Part shown: positions 24,337 to 33,068 of the stretch, piece by piece
How the letters are laid out: each line of letters begins with the position of its first letter
Numbering within the stretch: position 1 is the stretch's first letter
Source: Candidatus Wallbacteria bacterium
GTDB lineage: Bacteria > Muiribacteriota > JAQTZZ01
DNA: 64,000 nucleotides
Direction of reading: 5' to 3'
Assembly: GCA_028687545.1 (NCBI GenBank)
Contig: JAQTZZ010000005.1
Coordinates: 62,001 to 126,000 of the forward strand
Position numbers and translations under genes: made by a program
Notes under the pieces: model-generated
The model's input: the letters and a program-made list of their open reading frames with translations, nothing else
Databases searched by the model: none
Told to the model about the DNA's origin: nothing

Positions 24337-25749
24337 TTAAATAAAATTACCTGCTCTCTCCAGCAGGGCGAAGAGCCCGCCGGGAAGCAGCGAAGTAAGC
24401 AGCAGCAGAAGAAGCAGCACGATCTGCGGCAGCAGCGAAAAAATATGGATTCTGGCCGGGGGAATCATCCCTTTACCGAATCCCATGCCCAGGAAAGCAT
24501 TGCCCATTCCATACATCACAATGGTTAAAAGCAGAAAAAGAATCATCGCCAGCAGCCAATGACCGCCGATAAACAGGGCTTTCAGAATCAGAAATTCAGA
24601 GAAAAAGAGAGGGAAGGGCGGAAAAGCTGCGATACTCAGAAAACCAAGGAACCAGATCCAGCCTGAGATAGGGTCTGATTCCAGAATTCCATGTACTTCG
24701 TCGATCTGTTTCGTGTGAAAACGGTCATAGATATTCCCTGATGTAAGGAAAAGCACTGTCTTGGAAAGAGAGTGCCCTACCAGGTGGATGATTGCAGCCA
24801 GGGCAGCGGCCTTGCCGATTCCCACCGCCAGCGCGATGATGCCGATATGCTCTACAGACGAATATGCCAGCATTCGCTTGAAACTGCAGGTTTTCAGAGT
24901 ATAGATAGCGCAGATGGTTACTGACAGGAAACCCATCGTGATCAGGAGAATTCTGGGATAATGATCGAGTCTGGCCTGCTCCATAATTCTGAACACCCTG
25001 AAGATACCCAGCATGGCTGCATTGAGCAGGGTCCCGGAAAGCATGGCTGAAATCGGGGAAGGTGCCTCGGAATGTGCGTCAGGCAGCCAGGAGTGGAGAG
25101 GCGACAATCCGGCCTTGGTGCCGAATCCTACCAGGATGAAAACGAAAGACATCAGGAGCCAGAACGGGTTGATTTTGTCCGCGGATGCTACCAGGTCCTG
25201 GAAGAAAAGCGAATTAATCTGCTGGGCTCCAAGAAAAAGCAGGGTCAATCCTACAAAGGCGAAAGAAATGCCGATTGAGCAGATGAACAGGTATTTCCAG
25301 GCGGCTTCCAGTGATGCCTTGCTCTTCTCATCGAACAGGAACGGAGCTGTGACCAGAGTCGTAGCTTCGATCAGCACCCAGAAAAGTCCCAGATGTGTGG
25401 CAAGCAGCATTCCGGTCATGCAGAGGACGAACAAAAGCAGTAACGAAGTGTAATAGGTGTCCCATTCCCTGGAGTAATTATGGGCTTTTAAGAAATAGAT
25501 GTGGTAGAAGGCTACGCTGGAAAATACCAGGGCCTGGATTGCCAGAAAGACAATGTTCAGAGGGTCCACTGCAAAATAATTCGTATACCGCTCCGGGACT
25601 GCTATCAGGCAGGCTGTAGAAATGAGGTAGGTAATAGCGTAGCCCAGCAGGCCGATTCTGTTGAGAATTTTTTTCCGAAACAGCAGAAGCACTGGTATTA
25701 GCACCAGGGGGGTAAACAGCAGCAGCTGGATCATGTTCAATCTGATCAT
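24337..25749 (-). CDS. HyfF/NuoN-like proton-pumping membrane subunit
   Basis: This 470-residue polytopic antiporter-like protein of the NuoL/M/N family has about 14 hydrophobic segments. The conserved lysine/histidine region is present (GTKAGLSPLHSWLPDAHSEA, and KRMLAYSSVEHIGI). Subunits of this type move H+ or Na+ when electrons reach the small subunit. It resembles HyfF of hydrogenase 4. The gap to the next gene (22832-24322) is 14 bases, and its start is one base from the previous stop, so translation is tightly coupled. Confidence 0.88.
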   Translation of the reverse strand: MIRLNMIQLLLFTPLVLIPVLLLFRKKILNRIGLLGYAITYLISTACLIAVPERYTNYFAVDPLNIVFLAIQALVFSSVAFYHIYFLKAHNYSREWDTYYTSLLLLFVLCMTGMLLATHLGLFWVLIEATTLVTAPFLFDEKSKASLEAAWKYLFICSIGISFAFVGLTLLFLGAQQINSLFFQDLVASADKINPFWLLMSFVFILVGFGTKAGLSPLHSWLPDAHSEAPSPISAMLSGTLLNAAMLGIFRVFRIMEQARLDHYPRILLITMGFLSVTICAIYTLKTCSFKRMLAYSSVEHIGIIALAVGIGKAAALAAIIHLVGHSLSKTVLFLTSGNIYDRFHTKQIDEVHGILESDPISGWIWFLGFLSIAAFPPFPLFFSEFLILKALFIGGHWLLAMILFLLLTIVMYGMGNAFLGMGFGKGMIPPARIHIFSLLPQIVLLLLLLLTSLLPGGLFALLERAGNFI

Positions 25750-25750
25750 G

Positions 25751-26386
25751 TCAGTCCTTAAGGTTTGTCAGGATGTCTACGTCCAGTTCTTCAAACGAGG
25801 TATGGATTCTGGTTACCATGATTCCGAGCAGGAACACACCCACGAAAATGTCCAGGAGCATTCCCAGATTAACCAGCAGCGGCATCTCCTCAGCCACAGC
25901 GAGTGACAGCAGGAAAGTGCCGTTTTCCAGGATCATGAAACCCATGATGTGGGTGATGATCTTCTTGCGGTTGAGGATGATCAATAATCCTGAAATTATC
26001 GCTGAAATTGAAATGCTGAAGTAGACGGCCTGGATGTTCGAAGGGGATCTGGTGGTCCAGAAAGCTACGAAGAATCCGAAGGAAAAAATCAGGGTGGTCA
26101 GCACCACAGAGTAAAAACTCGGGATGTTGGGTTCGATTTCCCGGTAAATGTTGTTCTTGCGAACAATGTGCATGAGAAACCAGGGTATCAGGAAAGTTTT
26201 CAATCCCAGAGTTTCAATTATCAGGAGTGTGGAGGCGAGGAGTGGAATCTTGTTGATTTCCATGGAGATCAGTAGAAAGAGCAGAAGCCCCTGGAATGAG
26301 AGAGCCTTGATGTAACCTTCGATCCGGCTGGTGGAAGAAATGTAGAAGATGGTGATTCCAAAGAGTATGATCAGGGCATTTGCCAT
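25751..26386 (-). CDS. HyfE-like membrane subunit (NuoK-related)
   Basis: This 211-residue membrane protein resembles hydrogenase-4 component E, which includes a NuoK-like half. It has seven or so hydrophobic segments, with acidic residues inside membrane segments (LLISMEINKIPLLASTLLI, and FMILENGTFLLSLAVAEEMP) that match NuoK glutamates used in proton transfer. The C-terminus is short and cytoplasmic (ELDVDILTNLKD). It is directly abutted by the HyfC-like gene upstream and the HyfF-like gene downstream, giving the gene order of hyf operons. Confidence 0.83.
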   Translation of the reverse strand: MANALIILFGITIFYISSTSRIEGYIKALSFQGLLLFLLISMEINKIPLLASTLLIIETLGLKTFLIPWFLMHIVRKNNIYREIEPNIPSFYSVVLTTLIFSFGFFVAFWTTRSPSNIQAVYFSISISAIISGLLIILNRKKIITHIMGFMILENGTFLLSLAVAEEMPLLVNLGMLLDIFVGVFLLGIMVTRIHTSFEELDVDILTNLKD

Positions 26387-27304
26387 TTATTTCCTCCCAG
26401 CGAACAGTATCAGGATCATGGCGAAGAGCAGGATACAGGCGAGCGAATTCATGAAGTAAATATACTGGGGGATATGGCTCATCCTGAGCCTGGCCATGGA
26501 AATTTCGCAGATGGCAATTGCAAGTGCCAGTACGATTAAAATTGCCGTGAAAGCTACGAAGGCTATCAGGATCGAGGAATATACCGGCAGGATCAGAGCT
26601 GCGATCAGACTGCTGATAAAAACCATTTCCATAGCGTGGGCGAGAGTGTAGTAAGCCAGGTCCGGACCGGAGTTATCAAGGATCATGACTTCATGGATCA
26701 TCGTCAGTTCAAGATGGGTGTTGGGATCATCCACAGGTACTCTGGAGCCTTCTGTCAGCAGCATGATGAAAAAAGCCGCGGAGCAGAGTCCGATGCTTAA
26801 GATCTGTACCTGAGGCGCAGAACGCAGCACATCAAAAATCCGGGAAAACGATGTGCAGCCGCTGGTTGTGGCAAGTGTTGCCAGTATCATTAGAAAAGCC
26901 GGTTCGACGAATGCCGAAAAAGTGATGCGACGGCTGGCTCCCATTCCTTCAAAGCTGGAACCGACGTCCATTGCTGAGAGGATGGATGCGAATTTAGCCA
27001 GAGCCAGAAGATAGGCAAAGACGATGAAGTCACCTTCGAAGCTCAGGAGCGACTTCTTATTGACCAGTGGCAGCAGCAGGCCTGCCAGTATCACTGCTCC
27101 CAGATTGAGCGCTGGAGCAATGCCGAAGATCTGGGAAGATGTCGTGCTGATGACAGTTCCTTTCTTCAGAAGACGGATAAAATCATGATACGGTTGCAGG
27201 AGCCTGGGACCGATTCGTCCGGCCCACCAAGCTTTTTCACAGTTTATTATACCGATAAAAAGCAGGGGGAAAACAAAGATGATCAGTAGATTCAGAAGAG
27301 TCAT
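26387..27304 (-). CDS. HyfC/HycD-like membrane subunit (NuoH-related)
   Basis: This 305-residue protein belongs to the NuoH/HycD family that anchors the peripheral arm to the membrane. Typical motifs are GRIGPRLLQPYHDFIRLLKKG near the N-terminus, the charged loop EGSRVPVDDPNTHLELTMIH and about eight membrane segments. The glutamates in the loop are thought to link electron transfer to ion movement. It overlaps the upstream gene by four bases and abuts the downstream one. NuoH and HycD forms are distinguished mainly by operon content, which here is hyf-like. Confidence 0.9.
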   Translation of the reverse strand: MTLLNLLIIFVFPLLFIGIINCEKAWWAGRIGPRLLQPYHDFIRLLKKGTVISTTSSQIFGIAPALNLGAVILAGLLLPLVNKKSLLSFEGDFIVFAYLLALAKFASILSAMDVGSSFEGMGASRRITFSAFVEPAFLMILATLATTSGCTSFSRIFDVLRSAPQVQILSIGLCSAAFFIMLLTEGSRVPVDDPNTHLELTMIHEVMILDNSGPDLAYYTLAHAMEMVFISSLIAALILPVYSSILIAFVAFTAILIVLALAIAICEISMARLRMSHIPQYIYFMNSLACILLFAMILILFAGRK

Positions 27305-29277
27305 GGCATCATCCCTACAGCCCCCAGCAAAGCCAGCAGCAGGAAGATAAGGCCGTATTTTATATATTGTTGTGTACTGCCGCTCTGGATCCAGCTCAGA
27401 TTCTTCTGAAGCCAGAAATATAATCTGTGCAGGGGATTCATGAAAAAGTTCCGGAACAGATCATGACTGTGTGATGAAAAAGAAGCTTTGAGCGGGAATA
27501 AACCTTTGGGTGGCGATAAATCTGTTTCACCGTTAAGCATAGGCTTCATCAGAACCAGGAAACGGCTTACGAATGAAGAAGCAGTATATTGAAGCCGGAT
27601 GCTTCCTTTCTGATAACCGCAGTCCCAGGTTTTAAATGAGGACTCATGTCCCGTAAGCAGCCGTCTGCGCAGAGAGAACAAAACAAGTGTCACTGTCACC
27701 AGTGCCACTGAAATCAGAGAGATCTGGTTCAGGACAGCAAGCGATGGGATCGCTTTGGCCGAGATTCCTGTGAACTGTTGCGCAGCGCTGTTGACAATCC
27801 CGAGCGCAAGCTGCGGCAGGAAGCCGATCAGGATGCAGAGGGCCGAGAGGGCGGCCATCGGAAGAAGCATCAACCGGTCGGCTTCGGTTCGCACTTCCGA
27901 TGCTGCAGGACTTCTCGGCAGTCCCAGGAAGACAATGCTGAAAGCTTTGGAGAAGCACATCATCGCCATTACTCCCACAAAGGACAGAAAGGAAATGGCT
28001 GCCACTGAAATTAAGATCAGCACCGGGAGTCTGATCAGGGAAGCCTTGAGAAGGGCAAAATAAATCAGAAATTCGCTGACAAATCCATTGAAAGGCGGCA
28101 GCCCTGAGATGGCCATTGAGCCAACGAGAAAGAAGGCCGCTGTAAACGGCATGGACTTGATCAACCCGCCCAACAGCTCAATGTCACGCAGATGTGTTGC
28201 TCTATAGACCGCTCCTGCCCCGAAAAAGAGCAGGGCTTTGAAAAGCGAGTGATTGAGTACATGCAGGAAGGCTCCCGCGAAGCCCAGAAAAGCCACGGTA
28301 CTGTTGCCGGTGGAGATGCCCAGCATGCCTATTCCCATGCCCATTCCAATGATTCCGATGTTTTCCACGCTGTGATAGGCAAGCAACCGTTTCAGATCAT
28401 GCTGAGCGAGTGCGAACAATACTCCAACCACTGCTGAAAAGGTGGAGACTGCCAGCACCAGAAAGCCCAGCCAGAAAGGAATTGTATCCATGAATGTCAG
28501 AATTCTGGCGATTCCGTAAATTCCGGTTTTAATCATCACTCCTGACATCAGTCCTGAGACATGGCTGGGTGCGGCAGGGTGAGCCCGAGGCAGCCAGATG
28601 TGGAACGGGATAAAGCCTGCTTTCAGGCTGAAACCGCAAAAGAAGAGGATGAAGATCAGGCCAGGGTGCTGGAAAGTGGAGATGGCAAAACGGAATGTGT
28701 CGAAACTGTAGCTGCCTGAGCGGTTGGCCAGCAGGACGAATCCGATGGAGAGGATGATCAGGCTCAGATGAGTGAAAATCAGATACTCGATTCCAGCAGC
28801 GAATACTTCCCGATTATCATTTTCATAAGTGATCAGAAAATACGAAGCCATTGACATCAATTCCCAGGCAAATAAAAATGCCAGGCCATTTCTCAGAGTG
28901 ACAACCAGAAGCATCGAACAAGTCAAGAGAGGCAGGAAGAAAAACTGAAGCGCTGTCTGTTTTCCCTTATCCTGATCGGATTTCAGATAACCGCAGGCAT
29001 AAATTGTTGTGATCATACTTAAGATTGAAATGGTAAGAACGAAAAATGCAGACAAAGGATCGATTGTCAGATCGACTGTTCCTGTTAAAAGATGTGAAAA
29101 TCCGAGAGTAGGGTAAAGTCTACTGCCTGACAAAACCGGAAGTACACTCACGAATAAGCAAAAGGTTGCCAGGGCAGTGAAAGCTGAAACAATCTGTCCT
29201 TTCCGATTTTCAGGGAAGAACAGGGAAGTGATGCTGCCTGTAATCAGTAAGAATATTCCGACTAGAAAGTAAATCAT
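27301..29277 (-). CDS. HyfB/NuoL-like membrane subunit
   Basis: This 658-residue antiporter-like subunit is the first gene of the operon. Conserved features include ELMSMASYFLITYE, FSLKAGFIPFHIWLPRAHPA (the lysine and His of the channel), LKRLLAYHSVENIGIIGMG and a long C-terminal extension past residue 500 with final membrane helix (YGLIFLLLALLGAVGM). HyfB homologues pump cations. A strong promoter lies about 30 bases upstream. The ribosome site is weak (GAAAG). The presence of two large antiporter subunits (this and 24337-25749) is typical of Hyf and Ehr complexes. Confidence 0.88.
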   Translation of the reverse strand: MIYFLVGIFLLITGSITSLFFPENRKGQIVSAFTALATFCLFVSVLPVLSGSRLYPTLGFSHLLTGTVDLTIDPLSAFFVLTISILSMITTIYACGYLKSDQDKGKQTALQFFFLPLLTCSMLLVVTLRNGLAFLFAWELMSMASYFLITYENDNREVFAAGIEYLIFTHLSLIILSIGFVLLANRSGSYSFDTFRFAISTFQHPGLIFILFFCGFSLKAGFIPFHIWLPRAHPAAPSHVSGLMSGVMIKTGIYGIARILTFMDTIPFWLGFLVLAVSTFSAVVGVLFALAQHDLKRLLAYHSVENIGIIGMGMGIGMLGISTGNSTVAFLGFAGAFLHVLNHSLFKALLFFGAGAVYRATHLRDIELLGGLIKSMPFTAAFFLVGSMAISGLPPFNGFVSEFLIYFALLKASLIRLPVLILISVAAISFLSFVGVMAMMCFSKAFSIVFLGLPRSPAASEVRTEADRLMLLPMAALSALCILIGFLPQLALGIVNSAAQQFTGISAKAIPSLAVLNQISLISVALVTVTLVLFSLRRRLLTGHESSFKTWDCGYQKGSIRLQYTASSFVSRFLVLMKPMLNGETDLSPPKGLFPLKASFSSHSHDLFRNFFMNPLHRLYFWLQKNLSWIQSGSTQQYIKYGLIFLLLALLGAVGMMP

Positions 29278-29308
29278 ATGAGCACTTTCAAAACTAGCAT
29301 TTTAGGGG

Positions 29309-29337
29309 ATTTTATGACAGCAGGATAGGCTTGTCAA
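29309..29337 (-). promoter_or_regulatory. Sigma70-type promoter of Ehr operon
   Basis: On the minus strand TTGACA (29332-29337) and TAAAAT (29309-29314) are separated by 17 bases, a near-consensus housekeeping promoter. The first gene begins at 29277, so the leader is about 25 bases. The operon therefore appears to be constitutively expressed. Confidence 0.7.
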
Positions 29338-29510
29338 GGGGCGGGTGATGACCACAGTTACCACTAATTGGACTTTTTCATCATACTGCTATGGGTACTG
29401 CTGATTCATGGCTCTATTTAATAGTCTGAACAAATCTGATAGAATTTTATACCAATCCAGGTTAATTTCTGTGAATGACATGTCTGTCGGAAAATATTAC
29501 GGAGGTTTGG

Positions 29511-30911
29511 ATGAAAGTGGTTGGATTTGTCGGGAGCCCCGCAATGGCTGGAAAATTGATCGTAATCATGGCGTTGGTCGCAACCGTGGTTTTGGCCGGG
29601 GAAGTAGTGGACTGTTCCAGGGATTTCAACCAGAAACCAGGGACTTTCCAGTGTGAGAGAGTTTCGCTGCATCCGGATTTTCTTCCCTTTATCGGCAAGT
29701 GGGAAGGCGAATTCATGTCCTATGACAATGACAAAAAGAAATTCCGGCCAGTGCATAATGTAGTGGATTATTCGGATGAGGATTGTTACAGAGATCCTAA
29801 AACAGGCGATATCTTCCTGATCGGCCGCGAGATCAATACTTTTCTGCCGTTCATGGGAAAACCTGCGATGATTCAGTCGTCGAATCTCGTTTATGGCCTG
29901 AGGGAAGGCCTGGAGGATAAACCGTATCTGTTGACTGTCGACCACGAACACGGCATCTGCGAATACAAACTCGTGTCAGAAGACAATACTGCCGAAATCG
30001 CAGTCTGGAAAACCACTATCCCGGCGAGCAGCGGGAATCTGGAGATGGAATTCACGGTCACTGACGCCCGCGATCATTCCTATACCAAGGCTACCAGACG
30101 CAATGTGAAAGTAGAACTAAGGGTCGGCAGCAGTGAACGCCCTCTCTGGGAAGGTGTGGTCACAAAAGGATTTCATACCCGCGCAGAGGAGCAGCTCGGG
30201 AAGTATTTCAAGGGTTACGATGGCTGTTTCGTGCTTTATGACATGAAATCCGGACAATACACTTTTTATAATTATCACAGATGCGAAACCAGATTTTCTC
30301 CCTGCTCCACATTTAAAGTGTTTAACAGCCTGGCAGGACTGGATGCCGGGATTCTCAATGATGAAAACACTCTCTTCAAATGGGATGGAACAAAGCAGCC
30401 TTATGGGAGCTGGGAGAAAGAGCAGACCCTGCAGAGCGCGTTCCGCGATTCAGTGGTCTGGTATTTCCAGGAGAACTCCCGCAGGGTCGGCCCGCTGAAG
30501 ATGCAGAAATACCTCAATGGTGTCGGATATGGAAACTGCGATATTTCAGGAGGGATAGATACTTTCTGGCTGAACAGCACTCTCAAGGTTTCAGCCATCG
30601 AGCAGGTGATTTTTCTCAAGAGATTGTACCGCGATAAACTGCCGTTCGAACAGCGGAGCATGGAAACTGTCAGAAAAATCATGGTTCAGGAACAGGAGAA
30701 GAATCTGGAATTCTCCGGAAAGACAGGATCTGCTTTTGTGAACGACAAGTGGACTCTGGGCTGGTTTGTGGGGCATCTGAAACTTAAAACCAGTGATTAC
30801 CTGTTCGCAGCGAATATTTCCGCTCCTGACGATGCCAGGGGCACAAAGGCGCGTGAAATAACCTGCGACATCTTAAAAGAACTTTTTGGAGTGAAACTGA
30901 CTGACAAGTGA
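29511..30911 (+). CDS. Secreted class D beta-lactamase-like protein with N-terminal extra domain
   Basis: This 466-residue protein has a signal peptide (KLIVIMALVATVVLAGEV), then about 200 residues of beta-rich sequence that I do not recognise, then an OXA-type serine beta-lactamase domain. Motifs are PCSTFK (Ser near 266), DSVVWYF (SxV), YGNCDISGG (YxN) and SGKTGSA (KTG, near 404), followed by GWFVG. All four elements of a class D active site are present. Typical class D enzymes are about 270 residues, so the N-terminal extension is unusual. It could be a penicillin-recognising sensor rather than a resistance enzyme. GGAGG before the ATG fixes the start, and the stop overlaps the methyltransferase GTG. 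Confidence 0.85.
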   Translation: MKVVGFVGSPAMAGKLIVIMALVATVVLAGEVVDCSRDFNQKPGTFQCERVSLHPDFLPFIGKWEGEFMSYDNDKKKFRPVHNVVDYSDEDCYRDPKTGDIFLIGREINTFLPFMGKPAMIQSSNLVYGLREGLEDKPYLLTVDHEHGICEYKLVSEDNTAEIAVWKTTIPASSGNLEMEFTVTDARDHSYTKATRRNVKVELRVGSSERPLWEGVVTKGFHTRAEEQLGKYFKGYDGCFVLYDMKSGQYTFYNYHRCETRFSPCSTFKVFNSLAGLDAGILNDENTLFKWDGTKQPYGSWEKEQTLQSAFRDSVVWYFQENSRRVGPLKMQKYLNGVGYGNCDISGGIDTFWLNSTLKVSAIEQVIFLKRLYRDKLPFEQRSMETVRKIMVQEQEKNLEFSGKTGSAFVNDKWTLGWFVGHLKLKTSDYLFAANISAPDDARGTKAREITCDILKELFGVKLTDK

Positions 30912-32305
30912 GCAAGGAATCCGGAAAATATACAAGCTGGAACAGGCGGGCGCTGATCAAGCGAATCGAAATTCTCGAGAGGGAATGCAGTCTGTCTGAA
31001 ACCGGGACGGAAAGTGAGGATTTTTCCGGGTTGCCTGAGTTATCCGAAGCCTGCGATCTTTCAATTGTGACCACCCCCGGGCAGCCGGAAAACTTGCTGA
31101 TCGAAGGCGAGAACCTTGAGGCCCTGCACCTGCTGAATCGGGATTTTCGCGGCAAAATCGACCTGATTTACATCGATCCTCCTTACAATACCGGACGCAC
31201 TGATTTCCGCTATCTGGACAATTTCCGATCCGGCGATGGAGACAGGCACGGGCGCTGGATTTCATTCATGCGGAAAAGGCTGATTCCGGCAAGGGATCTT
31301 CTAGCCGACGAAGGTGCCATCTTCATTTCCATCAATGAAGATGAGTTCGCCCATCTGAAGCTTTTGTGCGACGAGATTTTCGGAGAGCGGAATTATCTTA
31401 CCACTGTCTCAGTCAAGGTCAGGCATGAGAAGAGATTCCTCAAGAGCGACAAGGCTTTCCACGAAGTTGTGGAATACCTGCTGCTTTACAGGAAGCGCGG
31501 GTTCAAACCATGGAAGAGACGGGAATCCGCCAGAATGGATGATTACAGGTACAAGATCAGGGAACTGAAGGACAATCCGCAGCTTGTCCGATTCGGGGGA
31601 AAAAAAACGGCAGTATTCGGCCCAGGGGAATTTGAACTGGTTAAAGGAGACCCTGGAGCAGGCATGCTCAAGAAGATCAATATCCGCGGCACGCTCAAGG
31701 AAGGAAATTCCAGCGGCCGCTTTTACATGAAATACCTTGCCGGAAAGCCTGGCGGGTATCTTTACAGGGTGGAAGGAATCGGAGACGATGGAATGGGATG
31801 CAGGTACTTTCTCACCCCTACAGACCGGAAAAACGGGAACTATCTTCAGGGTGTACCTCAAAGCGGCGAGTCTGTAAAAGAATTCCCCTGCCCCAATTTT
31901 TTCGACTTTGTTTCCGAATTCAACAGAGTCGGCCAGGAAGGTGGAGTGGAATTCCGTAATGGGAAAAAACCAGTGGAGTTTCTGAAAAAAATCCTGGAAA
32001 TCGGTAATTGTACAGGCAAGAAGGATGCAATCGTGCTGGACTTTTTTGCAGGTTCAGGGAGCACCGGTCAGGCCGTACTGGAACTCAACCTGAGCGATCC
32101 GGGAAACAGGAGATTCATACTCTGCACGAACAATGAAGAGGACATCTGCAGCCAGGTCTGCTATCCCAGGCTCAGGAACGTGATGCTGGGCTACAGAGAC
32201 CGCTGCAGACGGCTGCATCCCGGACTGGGAGGAAATCTCAGATATTTCAGGATACAGCCTGCAGGAAGGGGGGGAAGTGAACAGGGAAAAAATCGTTTAT
32301 TCTGA
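30908..32305 (+). CDS. Site-specific DNA adenine/cytosine-N4 methyltransferase, orphan
   Basis: This 465-residue methyltransferase has DPPYNTG (near 90-96) before DFFAGSGST (near 378-386), the beta-class order used by type III Mod proteins. It would transfer a methyl group from S-adenosylmethionine to adenine N6 or cytosine N4 in a specific DNA site. The central 200 residues hold the target recognition domain. The start is GTG, overlapping the stop of the beta-lactamase-like gene (GTGA). No restriction gene (res) lies nearby. The next gene is an ion channel, so this is an orphan methylase, either regulatory or a remnant of restriction-modification. Its operon company is odd. Confidence 0.87.
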   Translation: MSKESGKYTSWNRRALIKRIEILERECSLSETGTESEDFSGLPELSEACDLSIVTTPGQPENLLIEGENLEALHLLNRDFRGKIDLIYIDPPYNTGRTDFRYLDNFRSGDGDRHGRWISFMRKRLIPARDLLADEGAIFISINEDEFAHLKLLCDEIFGERNYLTTVSVKVRHEKRFLKSDKAFHEVVEYLLLYRKRGFKPWKRRESARMDDYRYKIRELKDNPQLVRFGGKKTAVFGPGEFELVKGDPGAGMLKKINIRGTLKEGNSSGRFYMKYLAGKPGGYLYRVEGIGDDGMGCRYFLTPTDRKNGNYLQGVPQSGESVKEFPCPNFFDFVSEFNRVGQEGGVEFRNGKKPVEFLKKILEIGNCTGKKDAIVLDFFAGSGSTGQAVLELNLSDPGNRRFILCTNNEEDICSQVCYPRLRNVMLGYRDRCRRLHPGLGGNLRYFRIQPAGRGGSEQGKNRLF

Positions 32306-33065
32306 GATGCCGGTCCCTGGACCCTGGCAGATAGTGATCCTGTTACTTTCCATTTATGTGCTGCTTGCGATTCTTGTGGAAACAGCCTGCACCCTTTCCC
32401 CGGAGACTGTAGATCTGCTCTGGGATATAGACACCCTGATCTGTTTTGTCTTTATTGGTGATTTCTTCTGGCATCTGTTCAGGGCAAGGGACAAAATGGA
32501 ATACCTGAAGTGGGGCTGGATTGACCTTATTTCCAGCATTCCCAATATCCATTACCTGCGGGTAGGCCGGATTGCCAGGGTTATCCGGGTCCTGCGAATC
32601 CTGAGAGCCGTACGTTCCACGCATGTCATTTTTCATTACTATTTCACCAACCGCAAGCGGTCGATCTTTGCTTCCATAACTGTGATCTGGTTTGCGCTCC
32701 TCATTTCCTCTTCGATTACTATTCTCAACATCGAGACTACGCCTGAAGCGAATGTGAAAAATGCGGGAGATGCGCTCTGGTGGGCTTTCAACACCATCGT
32801 CGCCGGCGGAGGTTACGGGAACTATTTCCCTCTGACTGCAAGCGGCAAGATCCTGGCCGGATTCCTGATGATCGCAGGCATGGTGATTTTCGGGATTTTC
32901 ACAGCCTTGCTGGCATCCAAGTTTGTGGAAGCTGAGTATAAGGATTTTCAGGAAGAGTATATAGAAAGCGAAGCCCGCGAAGATGTCACAGAGAGGATGA
33001 TTCTGGAAGAACTGAAACGGCTCAGGGAAGAGGTCGCTGAACTTAAGAAGGCGAAGAAGGACTGA
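32277..33065 (+). CDS. Voltage-gated potassium-type ion channel
   Basis: This 262-residue channel has six membrane segments. The S4 voltage sensor RVGRIARVIRVLRILRAVR carries regularly spaced arginines. The pore loop reads ALWWAFNTIVAGGGYGNYFP, so the usual TVGYGD filter is replaced by a version with AGGGYGN. The C-terminal ERMILEELKRLREEVAELKK is a coiled coil for tetramer assembly. The start is a GTG that overlaps the methyltransferase gene by 29 bases, so the reading frames are linked. The altered filter makes ion selectivity uncertain. A coupled role with the methylase is not apparent. Confidence 0.85.
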   Translation: MNREKIVYSEMPVPGPWQIVILLLSIYVLLAILVETACTLSPETVDLLWDIDTLICFVFIGDFFWHLFRARDKMEYLKWGWIDLISSIPNIHYLRVGRIARVIRVLRILRAVRSTHVIFHYYFTNRKRSIFASITVIWFALLISSSITILNIETTPEANVKNAGDALWWAFNTIVAGGGYGNYFPLTASGKILAGFLMIAGMVIFGIFTALLASKFVEAEYKDFQEEYIESEAREDVTERMILEELKRLREEVAELKKAKKD

Positions 33066-33068
33066 GGT

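Noticed and set aside
22068-29277. A group 4 [NiFe] hydrogenase (Hyf/Hyc) operon
   Set aside because: Gene order fits, but the large subunit lacks all four cysteine ligands of the NiFe site, so it is called an Ehr-type complex instead.
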